Positions 7,803 through 14,760 of a DNA stretch of 14,760 bases are shown here, one piece after another. The notes beneath the pieces are model-generated. The model ran no database searches. It was not told the DNA's origin and saw nothing but the letters and a program-made list of their open reading frames with translations. Positions within the stretch are counted from its first letter, which is position 1. Every line of letters begins with the position of its first letter. Origin of the DNA: an uncultured Flavobacteriales bacterium (GTDB lineage: Bacteria > Bacteroidota > Bacteroidia > Flavobacteriales > Crocinitomicaceae); NCBI GenBank assembly GCA_946479125.1, contig CAMLET010000018.1, positions 1 to 14,760 of the forward strand, read 5' to 3'. The position numbers and the translations under genes were made by a program.

Positions 7803-10800
7803 CTACTTCATTTTTGATTTTTCTAGATAATTTCGCTTCGTTCCACTTTCTAGTTTGAATTTGCACAAAGCTTCAATTTTCTGCTCTTTTTTATAGTCCA
7901 CGGGATGCTGATAGAGATAACTTTTTACGCGACTTCTAAGTATATCAATTGCAACAGGATTAGATTTAAATTCGGACAATAAATCTTCTAGATCGGAAAC
8001 ATTCAATTTTCCATAATATGATTTAATTGTAAAACTGATGAGTTTTGCAGCTGGAGTACCAATTTCTTCTGCCACGGAATCATAGATTTCATCCATATTA
8101 GATGCTCCTACTGAAGTACTGAGATTAGAAAAACTTTGAAGACAGAAACGATATCCAAGTTCATGAATAACCATTTTGATATGAGAAATTACTTTATCCC
8201 TGTCACTACCATTGTCTAAGTCAGAAAGAATCTTTTCTATGATACGTGGTTTAGCTAATTCTATGATATTTGAAACATGGGAAATTGATCTAAAGCATAC
8301 TAAGTAGGATTCTTTTAACATTGTTGTTAATTGACTTTTAGCAAAGCTGCCCTGCTGATTTTTAACAATTTGGCCTAGTATTTTAATGATTTTATTAGAA
8401 CGTATTAATTCTCTCAGTTCATCATCAACATTAGAATCGTCATCATCATTTTTATTACGTTTGAATTTACGGTCTTTTTCATCTTCATCTTGAAGTCTTT
8501 TGTTTCGTTCTTCTGCATGATTGGTTATTTTGGGAATTACCTCAGGAGAGATTTCATTGATGAACTCATTCAAAAATTTGAAGAAAACATCGTCAGACTT
8601 TAAAGTAATTGGACTGATTTTTTCAAATGGGAGCATACTGTGAAATAATAATTCTTCAATTAATTCACTATGTCCAGAATGATGAACTAGAAAAATAAGA
8701 ATATTAGCATTACTCTCTTTGTCCAAATTAGCGCATAACAATCTTACCTCGTTGATGGTTTCTTTGTTGATGTCAGAAGCCATTTTTTTTGCGATTAAGT
8801 AGTAGAATAGATATTTATATGAAAACTTGAAATCATCATTGTCATCTTGAATCAAATTGGCTGTTGTAAGAATTGACAAAAGTCCGTCAGAACTATATTT
8901 AATAATGAATGATTTTTTGTATTCTTCGTAAAAAATTTCGAAATCTGATTTTTTAATTTTTTTAATTTCGTTTCTATTAATCTTATACGCTAAATGAGAT
9001 AAAAAATTTATGATAGCCCCCAAATTATCTTTGTCTACTCCAGATTTTACAAGACCAACAAAAATCAAACTCTGATAACAATAAGCATAACTTGTTTGTT
9101 CAATATTAAAATTTAATGTGGAGTTAAGACTTTGCAGTAAGGTCATAACAAAAATAGGGTGAGGAGGAATTAGGTGTTCTCCTAAAAGTTCAGATACTTG
9201 ATTAAAATAGTTTTGAATTTGATGGGTTAACTCTTGCTCTTCAATACTGGTTAGTTCTTTACCTAATCTCAACCAGGTTTCAATCATTTTATTTCTTTTT
9301 AATTTTCCAAATGGTAGGATTTTGAAATGTGAAAAGTCATTAAAAAAGGATTCTGATTTTAGTACATTATGGATTTCGTTTTCGTTAGATGAAATGATGA
9401 AAATTTTGGAGAAAAGAGTTTCGAATCTTTGAAACAGTTTCTTTTTATCCTCTTTATTTAGTAGGCTTTTTTCCACATCATCAATCAAAATGTACCTATC
9501 ATCAATAGGACTTTTTAGAAAGCTCTGCCATTGGTCGTCAATTTTTTCATATTGGCTTTTTAATGCTCTTTTTGCATATGCCTCTGCATCTATGCCCTTT
9601 AGATCGATACCGTTTACATACAATGCAACTTTGTTATTCTCCAAAAAGTCCAATTGCAGTTTTTGAAGCAATGAAGTTTTTCCTGATTGTGAGTCTCCTT
9701 CAATTATTACTTTGCTTTCATTGGTGAACCCTAATTCTCGAGAATCAATAAATTGCGCCGTATCTTTTTCAATAATTGGTTCCAAATCTGGATAAAGAAA
9801 TAGATCCCATTTATTAAGATCCGTTTTGTACGGATGGCTTATCGGAATAGGAATTTTTGAACCTTCATCCAGATATGTTTTTGATAGATTTAGAGTATTC
9901 TTTTTTAAACTTTTTAATTTATTGCTTTCTGAAACCGTTTTTACATAGATGCCTTGAGAAAATTGATAATTTTCTAAAAAGAAAGTGTTTTCTTCAGTAT
10001 TCAAATGGACAATATTAAACCCACTCGTCTTTCCTCCTTCATTTAAAGAATCGGCGCTAACAAAATAAGCGTAGTTTTCAGAAAGGATATCTTTACTTTG
10101 TGAAGCGTCGAAATTGTGCTCATGTCCAGTAAGCACAATATTTGAGTTTTCTAGGAGAAATCGTTGAAAATCTTTTCGGTTATTAAGCGTTGTGTTTGGT
10201 GAAAACCAAGGAAGGGGATGATGACAAACTGAGATGTAAATTGACTTTTTTGGTAGCTTTAGATTGGTAAATTGATTATTCGGAAAAATAAGCTCACCTA
10301 CTTTTTCTGATTGTGTTGACATCCAGCTGGTATTAAAGCAATTAAATACAATGTTTAATTCTGCGCTTAAAGGATATTCAATCTGATAAAGTAATTTGTT
10401 CGCAGGAAGTGATTTGTTTTGAGTTTCATAAAAACTCCAAAATGGATTTTGAACAGAAATTACGCTTTCTATTATTTCAGTTGAAGTAGAGTCCTTTTTT
10501 TGAAAGGTACTTATTAACGCGTCTCTTACATCTTGACTTCCTTCAAAAGTGCAGTCATGATTTCCAGGAACAAAAATGTTTTTTACAATTCTATGTAATT
10601 GTTTTGATTTTATTTTCTCGTAAACTGTATTGATGAACAAATGGGAATTATTGAAATTTTGCCCTTTGTCTGCTAAATCACCATTATAAACAATGAATAT
10701 TTGCTTAGAATCGACAGTACTCGAGTGTATTGATTCTATGAGAGAATCAATACGTTCAAATAACTTTTCATTTTTGGGTTTTAAGTGTAAATCAGAAAAT

Positions 10801-10820
10801 TGAATAATGGAAACTTTCAT
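7803..10820 (-). CDS. Metallophosphoesterase-STAND NTPase fusion, candidate defence protein
   Basis: A 1005-residue multidomain protein. Residues 1 to about 270 are a calcineurin-like metallophosphoesterase with a full metal-binding set: D10-x-H12, GD at 47-48, GNHD at 86-89, H200/H201 and GHEH at 232-235. After a linker comes a P-loop NTPase of STAND/NACHT type: Walker A GDSQSGKT at 375-382, Walker B ILIDDVE at 444-450, a sensor-like FIISSNE at 474-480 and LPFGKLKRNKMIETW at 502-516, typical of the STAND helical region; FKFSYKYLFYYLIAKKM at 665-680 matches the usual F-x-YL-A segment. The rest (about 690-1005) is alpha-helical with a charged linker at 770-800 and is probably the sensor. Family knowledge: STAND proteins such as Avs detect phage proteins and activate an effector domain, here likely the phosphoesterase. 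The gene is AT-rich, lies 37 bases after hsdS and one base before the lipoprotein gene. Substrate and trigger are unknown. Confidence 0.85.
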   Translation of the reverse strand: MKVSIIQFSDLHLKPKNEKLFERIDSLIESIHSSTVDSKQIFIVYNGDLADKGQNFNNSHLFINTVYEKIKSKQLHRIVKNIFVPGNHDCTFEGSQDVRDALISTFQKKDSTSTEIIESVISVQNPFWSFYETQNKSLPANKLLYQIEYPLSAELNIVFNCFNTSWMSTQSEKVGELIFPNNQFTNLKLPKKSIYISVCHHPLPWFSPNTTLNNRKDFQRFLLENSNIVLTGHEHNFDASQSKDILSENYAYFVSADSLNEGGKTSGFNIVHLNTEENTFFLENYQFSQGIYVKTVSESNKLKSLKKNTLNLSKTYLDEGSKIPIPISHPYKTDLNKWDLFLYPDLEPIIEKDTAQFIDSRELGFTNESKVIIEGDSQSGKTSLLQKLQLDFLENNKVALYVNGIDLKGIDAEAYAKRALKSQYEKIDDQWQSFLKSPIDDRYILIDDVEKSLLNKEDKKKLFQRFETLFSKIFIISSNENEIHNVLKSESFFNDFSHFKILPFGKLKRNKMIETWLRLGKELTSIEEQELTHQIQNYFNQVSELLGEHLIPPHPIFVMTLLQSLNSTLNFNIEQTSYAYCYQSLIFVGLVKSGVDKDNLGAIINFLSHLAYKINRNEIKKIKKSDFEIFYEEYKKSFIIKYSSDGLLSILTTANLIQDDNDDFKFSYKYLFYYLIAKKMASDINKETINEVRLLCANLDKESNANILIFLVHHSGHSELIEELLFHSMLPFEKISPITLKSDDVFFKFLNEFINEISPEVIPKITNHAEERNKRLQDEDEKDRKFKRNKNDDDDSNVDDELRELIRSNKIIKILGQIVKNQQGSFAKSQLTTMLKESYLVCFRSISHVSNIIELAKPRIIEKILSDLDNGSDRDKVISHIKMVIHELGYRFCLQSFSNLSTSVGASNMDEIYDSVAEEIGTPAAKLISFTIKSYYGKLNVSDLEDLLSEFKSNPVAIDILRSRVKSYLYQHPVDYKKEQKIEALCKFKLESGTKRNYLEKSKMK

Positions 10821-10857
10821 GGTTATATGGTTTATATTTTTTTAGTGAATGTGTTTT

Positions 10858-11997
10858 CTACCCAAAACTCTCCGCCAACAACCCGTTAAACAACTCCTCG
10901 CTCTTGGCTAGGTTTTCCTTTACCTTGGCCTTTTGTTGTTCGATGAGTTGGATTTGGGAAGCGAAATGTAATTGAAGATTTTGAGGAGGATTTATAAAAT
11001 CTAAATCAGCTATTTGTTTGCCACTTATAAAAGGAACAGTAGCAGTTTTTACTAAAGTCCAAACTTTATTTCTGATTGAGCCTGAATTTAATTGATATAA
11101 AAAAAATAGATTATTAGTTTCATTTTTTAGTTGAACTCTAAAAACATTCCAAGCGATTCCAAATTTTAAACTTGTATTTACTAAACAAGCAGTTCCTAAA
11201 TTTGCACCAATGTTTGCGTAAAGAATATCTCCATTTTTTGGTTTGCAAGATTCTTTAATTCTGGTTTCGTTTTCTTCATTAACATAAACCACTGATTCAA
11301 AATTCAAATATCCTTTACCAACTTCTCCAGCTCTGATAATTGGAAATACGCCATTTTTAGAGTACTCTATTTTCTCAGTGGTTGTATTCACACCTTGATT
11401 GTATTTTAATGTGTAATCTTCAAATTTCTTAACCTCCCACCCCTTCTCATTCTTAACCGGATCCCCAAACAGTTCCAAAAACAAACTCTGACCCAAGGCC
11501 TCGTATTTTCCCAAAAGCGTTTTGTCTTTTTGGCGCAAGGCATCTGCTGCATCCAAGAGGTCTGCAATGCGTTGTTGCTCGGTGAGGGGAGGGAGTGGGA
11601 TTTGGATTTCACGAATCATTTCTCTCGTAATTACAGCTTGCGCGGCACCTTGTGAAATATCATTCAAACGTTTAGACCATGTTTTTAAAAAGTAATATAG
11701 ATAGTCAATGTTAAGTTTAGAATCATCAGCTCGAATTGCGGCAACTGAACGCCCTATTGCACAAATTTCACCTCTGTTCAATTTTCCAGCAGTAGCACCG
11801 ACTACACAAATTAGAATATCATTATATTCAGCTAATTTTAATGGTTTTGTCGTCCATTCCCTGATTACCGGTCTAATTTCTCCGAATTCTCCAGCTTTTA
11901 CAAATGGAACACCATCTTCTGATGAATTACAAAATTCAGAAGGTGGCGCTTGCCCCATAATTATTTCTACAAAATCACCTAGTTTTTTTAAACTCAT
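10858..11997 (-). CDS. hsdS: Type I restriction system specificity subunit (HsdS)
   Basis: This subunit recognises the bipartite DNA target for methylation and cleavage. The 379-residue product has the classical layout: target recognition domain 1 (about 1-130), central conserved helix (IPLPPLTEQQRIADLLDAAD at 133-152, to about 178), domain 2 (about 188-335), and the distal helix (about 337-379), which repeats the NPPQNLQLHFASQI-type pattern. Both halves are complete, so it should bind an asymmetric bipartite site. Its ATG overlaps the hsdM stop (ATGA, 11994-11997), so translation is coupled. Base composition is mosaic: the part coding for domain 2 (about 10980-11430) is clearly poorer in GC than the conserved flanks, which suits exchange of recognition domains. 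The actual target cannot be read from sequence. Confidence 0.95.
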   Translation of the reverse strand: MSLKKLGDFVEIIMGQAPPSEFCNSSEDGVPFVKAGEFGEIRPVIREWTTKPLKLAEYNDILICVVGATAGKLNRGEICAIGRSVAAIRADDSKLNIDYLYYFLKTWSKRLNDISQGAAQAVITREMIREIQIPLPPLTEQQRIADLLDAADALRQKDKTLLGKYEALGQSLFLELFGDPVKNEKGWEVKKFEDYTLKYNQGVNTTTEKIEYSKNGVFPIIRAGEVGKGYLNFESVVYVNEENETRIKESCKPKNGDILYANIGANLGTACLVNTSLKFGIAWNVFRVQLKNETNNLFFLYQLNSGSIRNKVWTLVKTATVPFISGKQIADLDFINPPQNLQLHFASQIQLIEQQKAKVKENLAKSEELFNGLLAESFG

Positions 11998-13496
11998 CGC
12001 AACATCTCCTCCAACAAGTTCAACACTTTACTACGTTCCTCATCCAATTCACGGATTTGCGCAATCAATACTTCGGGCTTTTCGTAACTCACTGCTTCGT
12101 ACACCACTTCTTTGTATTTGTTGATACTGAGGTCGTAGTCGTTGGAACGGATTTCTGATACTGGGACGAGGAAGGATTGGTCGGTGCGCCTTCTCTTAGA
12201 TTCCGGTTCGGCCACCTCCCTTTGTCCCTCCTCAAGGAGGGAGTTGAATCGGGCTACGATGTCAGGGATATTATTGGTTGCGATTTCTGCACGTTTATCG
12301 TCAAGGGAGTAGCCGTCGGCTTTCATGTCGTAGAACCAAACATTGTCTGTTCCGCCCTGACCGGTTTTGGTGAAGATTAAAACCGCGGTGGAAACACCTG
12401 CGTACGGTTTAAACACTCCACTGGGCATGCTGATGACAGCTTGCAAACGGTGATTGTCTACTATTTCTTTACGGATTTGTTTGTGGGCATTTGAGCTTCC
12501 GAACAAAACACCATCGGGTACAATGACTGCTGCGCGTCCGCCGGGTTGTAATAAGCGTAAGATGAGTCCTAAGAACAACAATTCGGTTTTCTTGGTTTTT
12601 ACCGTTTGTAGTATGGAACTTTCCACGGCATCGTAATCCAAACTTCCTTTAAATGGCGGATTGGCTAAGATTAAAGAGTATTTATCGCTGATATCGCCAT
12701 TGGATTCAGAAAGTGCATCTTTCCCAATCAGGTTGGGTTGTTCTGTTCCGTGCAATTGCATGTTCATGGCCGCAATGCGCAGCATAGTCGGATCGAACTC
12801 CATCCCTGTAAACATTTCAGAATTGTAATGCTCACGGAATTCTTTTTCAAAAAACCACTCTTCATGATTCTCATGTACGTATTCACCAGCCATTACAAGG
12901 AATCCTGCAGTTCCACAAGACGGATCACAAATCAAATCGTCTTTTTGCGGCTGCATCATGTCTACCATCATCTTAATGATATGGCGTGGTGTGCGGAATT
13001 GTCCATTGGTTCCTGCAGACGCCAATTTGGAAAGCAGGTATTCGTATAAATCGCCTTTTGTATCTCGGCTTTCCATATTAATGGAAGCAATGAGTGTAAT
13101 CACCTGGTCGAGCAAGCGTGGAGTTGGAATCATGAAAGTTGCACCCTGCATGTATTGAGCGAATACACCTGCATTGTTCAAACTTTTCATGTGCTCGAAA
13201 ACCGTTAAAGGTCGTTCTGTAGTTGTTTTCGTAAACAACTCAAACAACTTTTCAGGCTCGGTATCCTTTAACTGCGACCAGCGTAAATTGCGTTCCTCAT
13301 CAGTAAAGAAGAAGACTTTTCTAGGTTTTCCAACCGTGTTGTGTGCTTTTTCATCACTGGTCTGAATTTCATCCATTCTACGGATGAAAAGCAGGTAAGT
13401 GAATTGTTCAATAACAGTAAGCGGGTTGGAGATTCCTCCAGTCCAAAATGCTTCCCAAACTTTATCTACTTGACTTTTAAGTTCTCCGGTAATCAT
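11994..13496 (-). CDS. hsdM: Type I restriction system adenine-N6 methyltransferase subunit (HsdM)
   Basis: It transfers methyl from S-adenosylmethionine to adenine N6 in the host's recognition sites and, with HsdS and HsdR, forms the restriction complex. The 500-residue protein begins with the HsdM N-terminal helical domain (about 5-130). The methyltransferase part shows GQFRTPRHI at 165-173, the AdoMet loop DPSCGTAGFLV at 191-201, GMEFDPTML at 231-239 and catalytic NPPF at 279-282. The C-terminal NDYDLSINKY at 452-461 is typical. Residues about 418-434 look like an insertion, since related proteins pass almost directly from the ARF/ARW segment to the RTDQSF segment; that DNA carries a perfect palindrome (12225-12242). 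The gene is richer in GC than the cargo downstream. It starts 73 bases after the YwqK-like gene; I found no good TAnnTTTG promoter in that gap. Confidence 0.96.
   Translation of the reverse strand: MITGELKSQVDKVWEAFWTGGISNPLTVIEQFTYLLFIRRMDEIQTSDEKAHNTVGKPRKVFFFTDEERNLRWSQLKDTEPEKLFELFTKTTTERPLTVFEHMKSLNNAGVFAQYMQGATFMIPTPRLLDQVITLIASINMESRDTKGDLYEYLLSKLASAGTNGQFRTPRHIIKMMVDMMQPQKDDLICDPSCGTAGFLVMAGEYVHENHEEWFFEKEFREHYNSEMFTGMEFDPTMLRIAAMNMQLHGTEQPNLIGKDALSESNGDISDKYSLILANPPFKGSLDYDAVESSILQTVKTKKTELLFLGLILRLLQPGGRAAVIVPDGVLFGSSNAHKQIRKEIVDNHRLQAVISMPSGVFKPYAGVSTAVLIFTKTGQGGTDNVWFYDMKADGYSLDDKRAEIATNNIPDIVARFNSLLEEGQREVAEPESKRRRTDQSFLVPVSEIRSNDYDLSINKYKEVVYEAVSYEKPEVLIAQIRELDEERSKVLNLLEEMLR
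12213..12242. repeat. Palindromic repeat element inside hsdM
   Basis: TCCCTCCT (12225-12232) and AGGAGGGA (12235-12242) form perfect 8-base inverted arms around CA, next to a further CACCTCCC at 12213-12220. It is translated as SLLEEG (residues 419-424 of HsdM) and lies in a stretch that seems extra compared with relatives. From memory, CCCTCCT/AGGAGGG palindromes of this sort recur between genes in some Bacteroidota genomes. Only one copy is visible here, so its status as a dispersed repeat is inferred. Confidence 0.45.
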
Positions 13497-13569
13497 GCGT
13501 TAATTGGTGTGTATTTCTAATTTTAATAAGACTGTAAGTTTAGTGAGAATAGTTGATTCGCCTGATAGA

Positions 13570-14760
13570 TCAATCCTTCAAAATACCTTCTTTGTATTTC
13601 TCTTTCTTGACTACTTTTCCATTTTCATCAAGGTATTCTGTCGTACCATGACGTAAGCCATTTTTGATCTTGATGTTTTGTTTCAGAAAAGCCACGAAAA
13701 GTTCACCTTCGTATTTTGTGCCGTTGTCGTAAGTAAAAATTTCATTATTGACTTGATTATTGAAATAATTGGCTTGATAATTTAGCCCGTTCATCGTTTT
13801 GAAGGTTATGTATAAATTACCGTTCAGCTGATTATTTATGTACGAGCCTTTAACCGATTCTTGTGGATTGTTAATTGAGAAATCACCCTGTAAATAGTTT
13901 GTGTAATAATCAGTTGGATGAGCGAGTAATTCTAACAGAAAATCCAATTTTTCTATCTGAGTTAGAGACTTTGAAGCAATGTTAAGCTGGTAGATTTCCT
14001 TATGGGCAGGAAATGGATAATGAGTTAAAGTTAAAGTACTTGTTTCCATTAAACCATTACTGCTTTCTAATTGTGTTTTTATTTCGTTGTTAACATAACC
14101 AAATAGATTAATTGTTTTCCCATTTCGATAAGTGATTTCGACAGTTTTTGAATTCTCTTTGTAATAGGTTTCACTTATTAACTCATTGTACAAATAGGTT
14201 TGAATGCGATTTAAATCCCCATCTAAGGTTTCTTTCCATTCTCCGTTTAATTGACCTGTTGTATAATTACCTGAAGCAACTTTTGTTGTCCCTCCTTCAA
14301 ACGTCGTTTCTCTCCAGTTTCCTGTTTTTAGATCATTATTGTAGTAACCCTCATTTATAAAATGATTTTCCATAGCGTAAGAACTATATCCATCCTTTAC
14401 ATTGTTAACATAGTTAAATGTCGCAGATACTGGAAGGTATTCTCCTTCTTGATAAACTTCATCGAAAAACAACTCAGATTTACCTTCGCGATTGCCATTT
14501 ACAAAATTGGTTTTTTCGCGTATTTTGCTTTTGTATTTGCCACTTTCAATATAGTAACATGCTTCTCCGTTTAATAAATCTAAATGAAACGGCAGCAATG
14601 CAACGGTATCATTTGTTCCGAATTTTACGAAATACGCTTTGCCTTCGCGCATACCATTTGTGTAATTTACATGAATTTGAAAATCGGGAGATTTGCTATG
14701 GTTGTCAGCAAGAAAAAAATAATCTAACCACTTTCCAGTTTTTTTATCATCAACAAATTC
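13570..14760 (-). CDS. YwqK-family / MORN-like repeat protein, N-terminus cut by right edge
   Basis: The frame is open to base 14760, so the start lies outside the window; 396 residues are visible. The internal ATG at 14652 is probably not the start, since 36 good codons (including KTGKWLDYF) precede it. The protein is built of repeated short beta hairpins of the form G-x-Y-x-N-x2-x-x-G-x-W: for example GYYNNDLKTGNWRE, GNYTTGQLNGEWKE, GSYINNQLNGNLYI and the last NGLRHGTTEYLDENGK. These are MORN-like repeats of the YwqK family, which databases often label antitoxin; the label rests on weak evidence and no toxin is visible beside it. No function can be given beyond a repeat scaffold. Whether it is secreted cannot be judged without the N-terminus. 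It ends 73 bases before hsdM and may be unrelated to the defence island, marking its edge. Confidence 0.8.
   Translation of the reverse strand, partial: EFVDDKKTGKWLDYFFLADNHSKSPDFQIHVNYTNGMREGKAYFVKFGTNDTVALLPFHLDLLNGEACYYIESGKYKSKIREKTNFVNGNREGKSELFFDEVYQEGEYLPVSATFNYVNNVKDGYSSYAMENHFINEGYYNNDLKTGNWRETTFEGGTTKVASGNYTTGQLNGEWKETLDGDLNRIQTYLYNELISETYYKENSKTVEITYRNGKTINLFGYVNNEIKTQLESSNGLMETSTLTLTHYPFPAHKEIYQLNIASKSLTQIEKLDFLLELLAHPTDYYTNYLQGDFSINNPQESVKGSYINNQLNGNLYITFKTMNGLNYQANYFNNQVNNEIFTYDNGTKYEGELFVAFLKQNIKIKNGLRHGTTEYLDENGKVVKKEKYKEGILKD

Noticed and set aside
8405..8520. Aspartate-rich and charged low-complexity stretch in the STAND protein as a sign of a broken gene
   Set aside because: The frame is continuous on both sides and the stretch reads as a normal charged linker.
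13535..13580. Short inverted repeat (TTGAT...ATCAA) after the YwqK-like stop as a terminator
   Set aside because: Only 5 bp of AT-rich stem and no T run on the minus strand.
13570..14652. YwqK-like protein as the antitoxin of a toxin pair in this window
   Set aside because: No toxin gene is adjacent on the visible side, and the family label alone is not evidence.
1..14760. Plus-strand reading frames of 60-138 codons, such as 11708-12124 and 12738-13049
   Set aside because: All but one lie opposite well-supported minus-strand genes and none has recognisable motifs; they read as antisense shadows.
1..14760. CRISPR array, tRNA, rRNA, integrase, transposase or attachment site
   Set aside because: No spaced direct repeats, cloverleaf-like segment or mobile-element gene was seen; mobility is suggested only by gene content and composition.

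Overview
The window looks like a defence island from a member of the Bacteroidota, probably a flavobacteria-like lineage. The DNA is AT-rich. The one good promoter has the Bacteroidota form (TTTG, 23-base spacer, TAnnTTTG), clear Shine-Dalgarno sequences are scarce, and several proteins have a Bacteroidota flavour (YwqK/MORN-type repeat protein, lipoprotein with an SSC lipobox). All supported genes lie on the minus strand, so transcription runs from the right edge to the left edge. No gap between genes exceeds about 150 bases.

In order of transcription: (1) a YwqK/MORN-like repeat protein cut by the right edge; (2) hsdM and hsdS of a type I restriction-modification system, overlapping by ATGA; (3) a 1005-residue fusion of a calcineurin-like metallophosphoesterase to a STAND/NACHT-like NTPase; (4) a small lipoprotein with two zinc ribbons, one base after it; (5) a stand-alone GIY-YIG nuclease overlapping the lipoprotein gene by 11 bases; (6) a compact intergenic unit with its own promoter, a short hairpin RNA of about 55 nt and a T9 terminator; (7) an AbiF/AbiD-type (Abi_2) HEPN protein; (8) a single-chain GmrSD-like DUF262-DUF1524 nuclease followed by a weak terminator; (9) a 69-residue protein of unknown function; (10) hsdR, cut by the left edge.

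The type I system is therefore split: modification and specificity genes stand first, the restriction/translocation gene stands last, and about 7.5 kb of cargo lies between hsdS and hsdR. The cargo appears to hold several independent anti-phage modules: a metallophosphoesterase-STAND/lipoprotein/GIY-YIG cassette, an AbiF-ncRNA unit, and a type IV-like restriction enzyme. The cargo is visibly more AT-rich than hsdM, which suggests separate acquisition.

The two most interesting items are the small RNA with promoter and terminator directly in front of the abiF-like gene, and the metallophosphoesterase-STAND fusion with its tightly coupled lipoprotein and nuclease partners. A palindromic repeat inserted in frame in hsdM is a third curiosity. 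All functional statements are inferred from motifs read by eye; no database search was possible.
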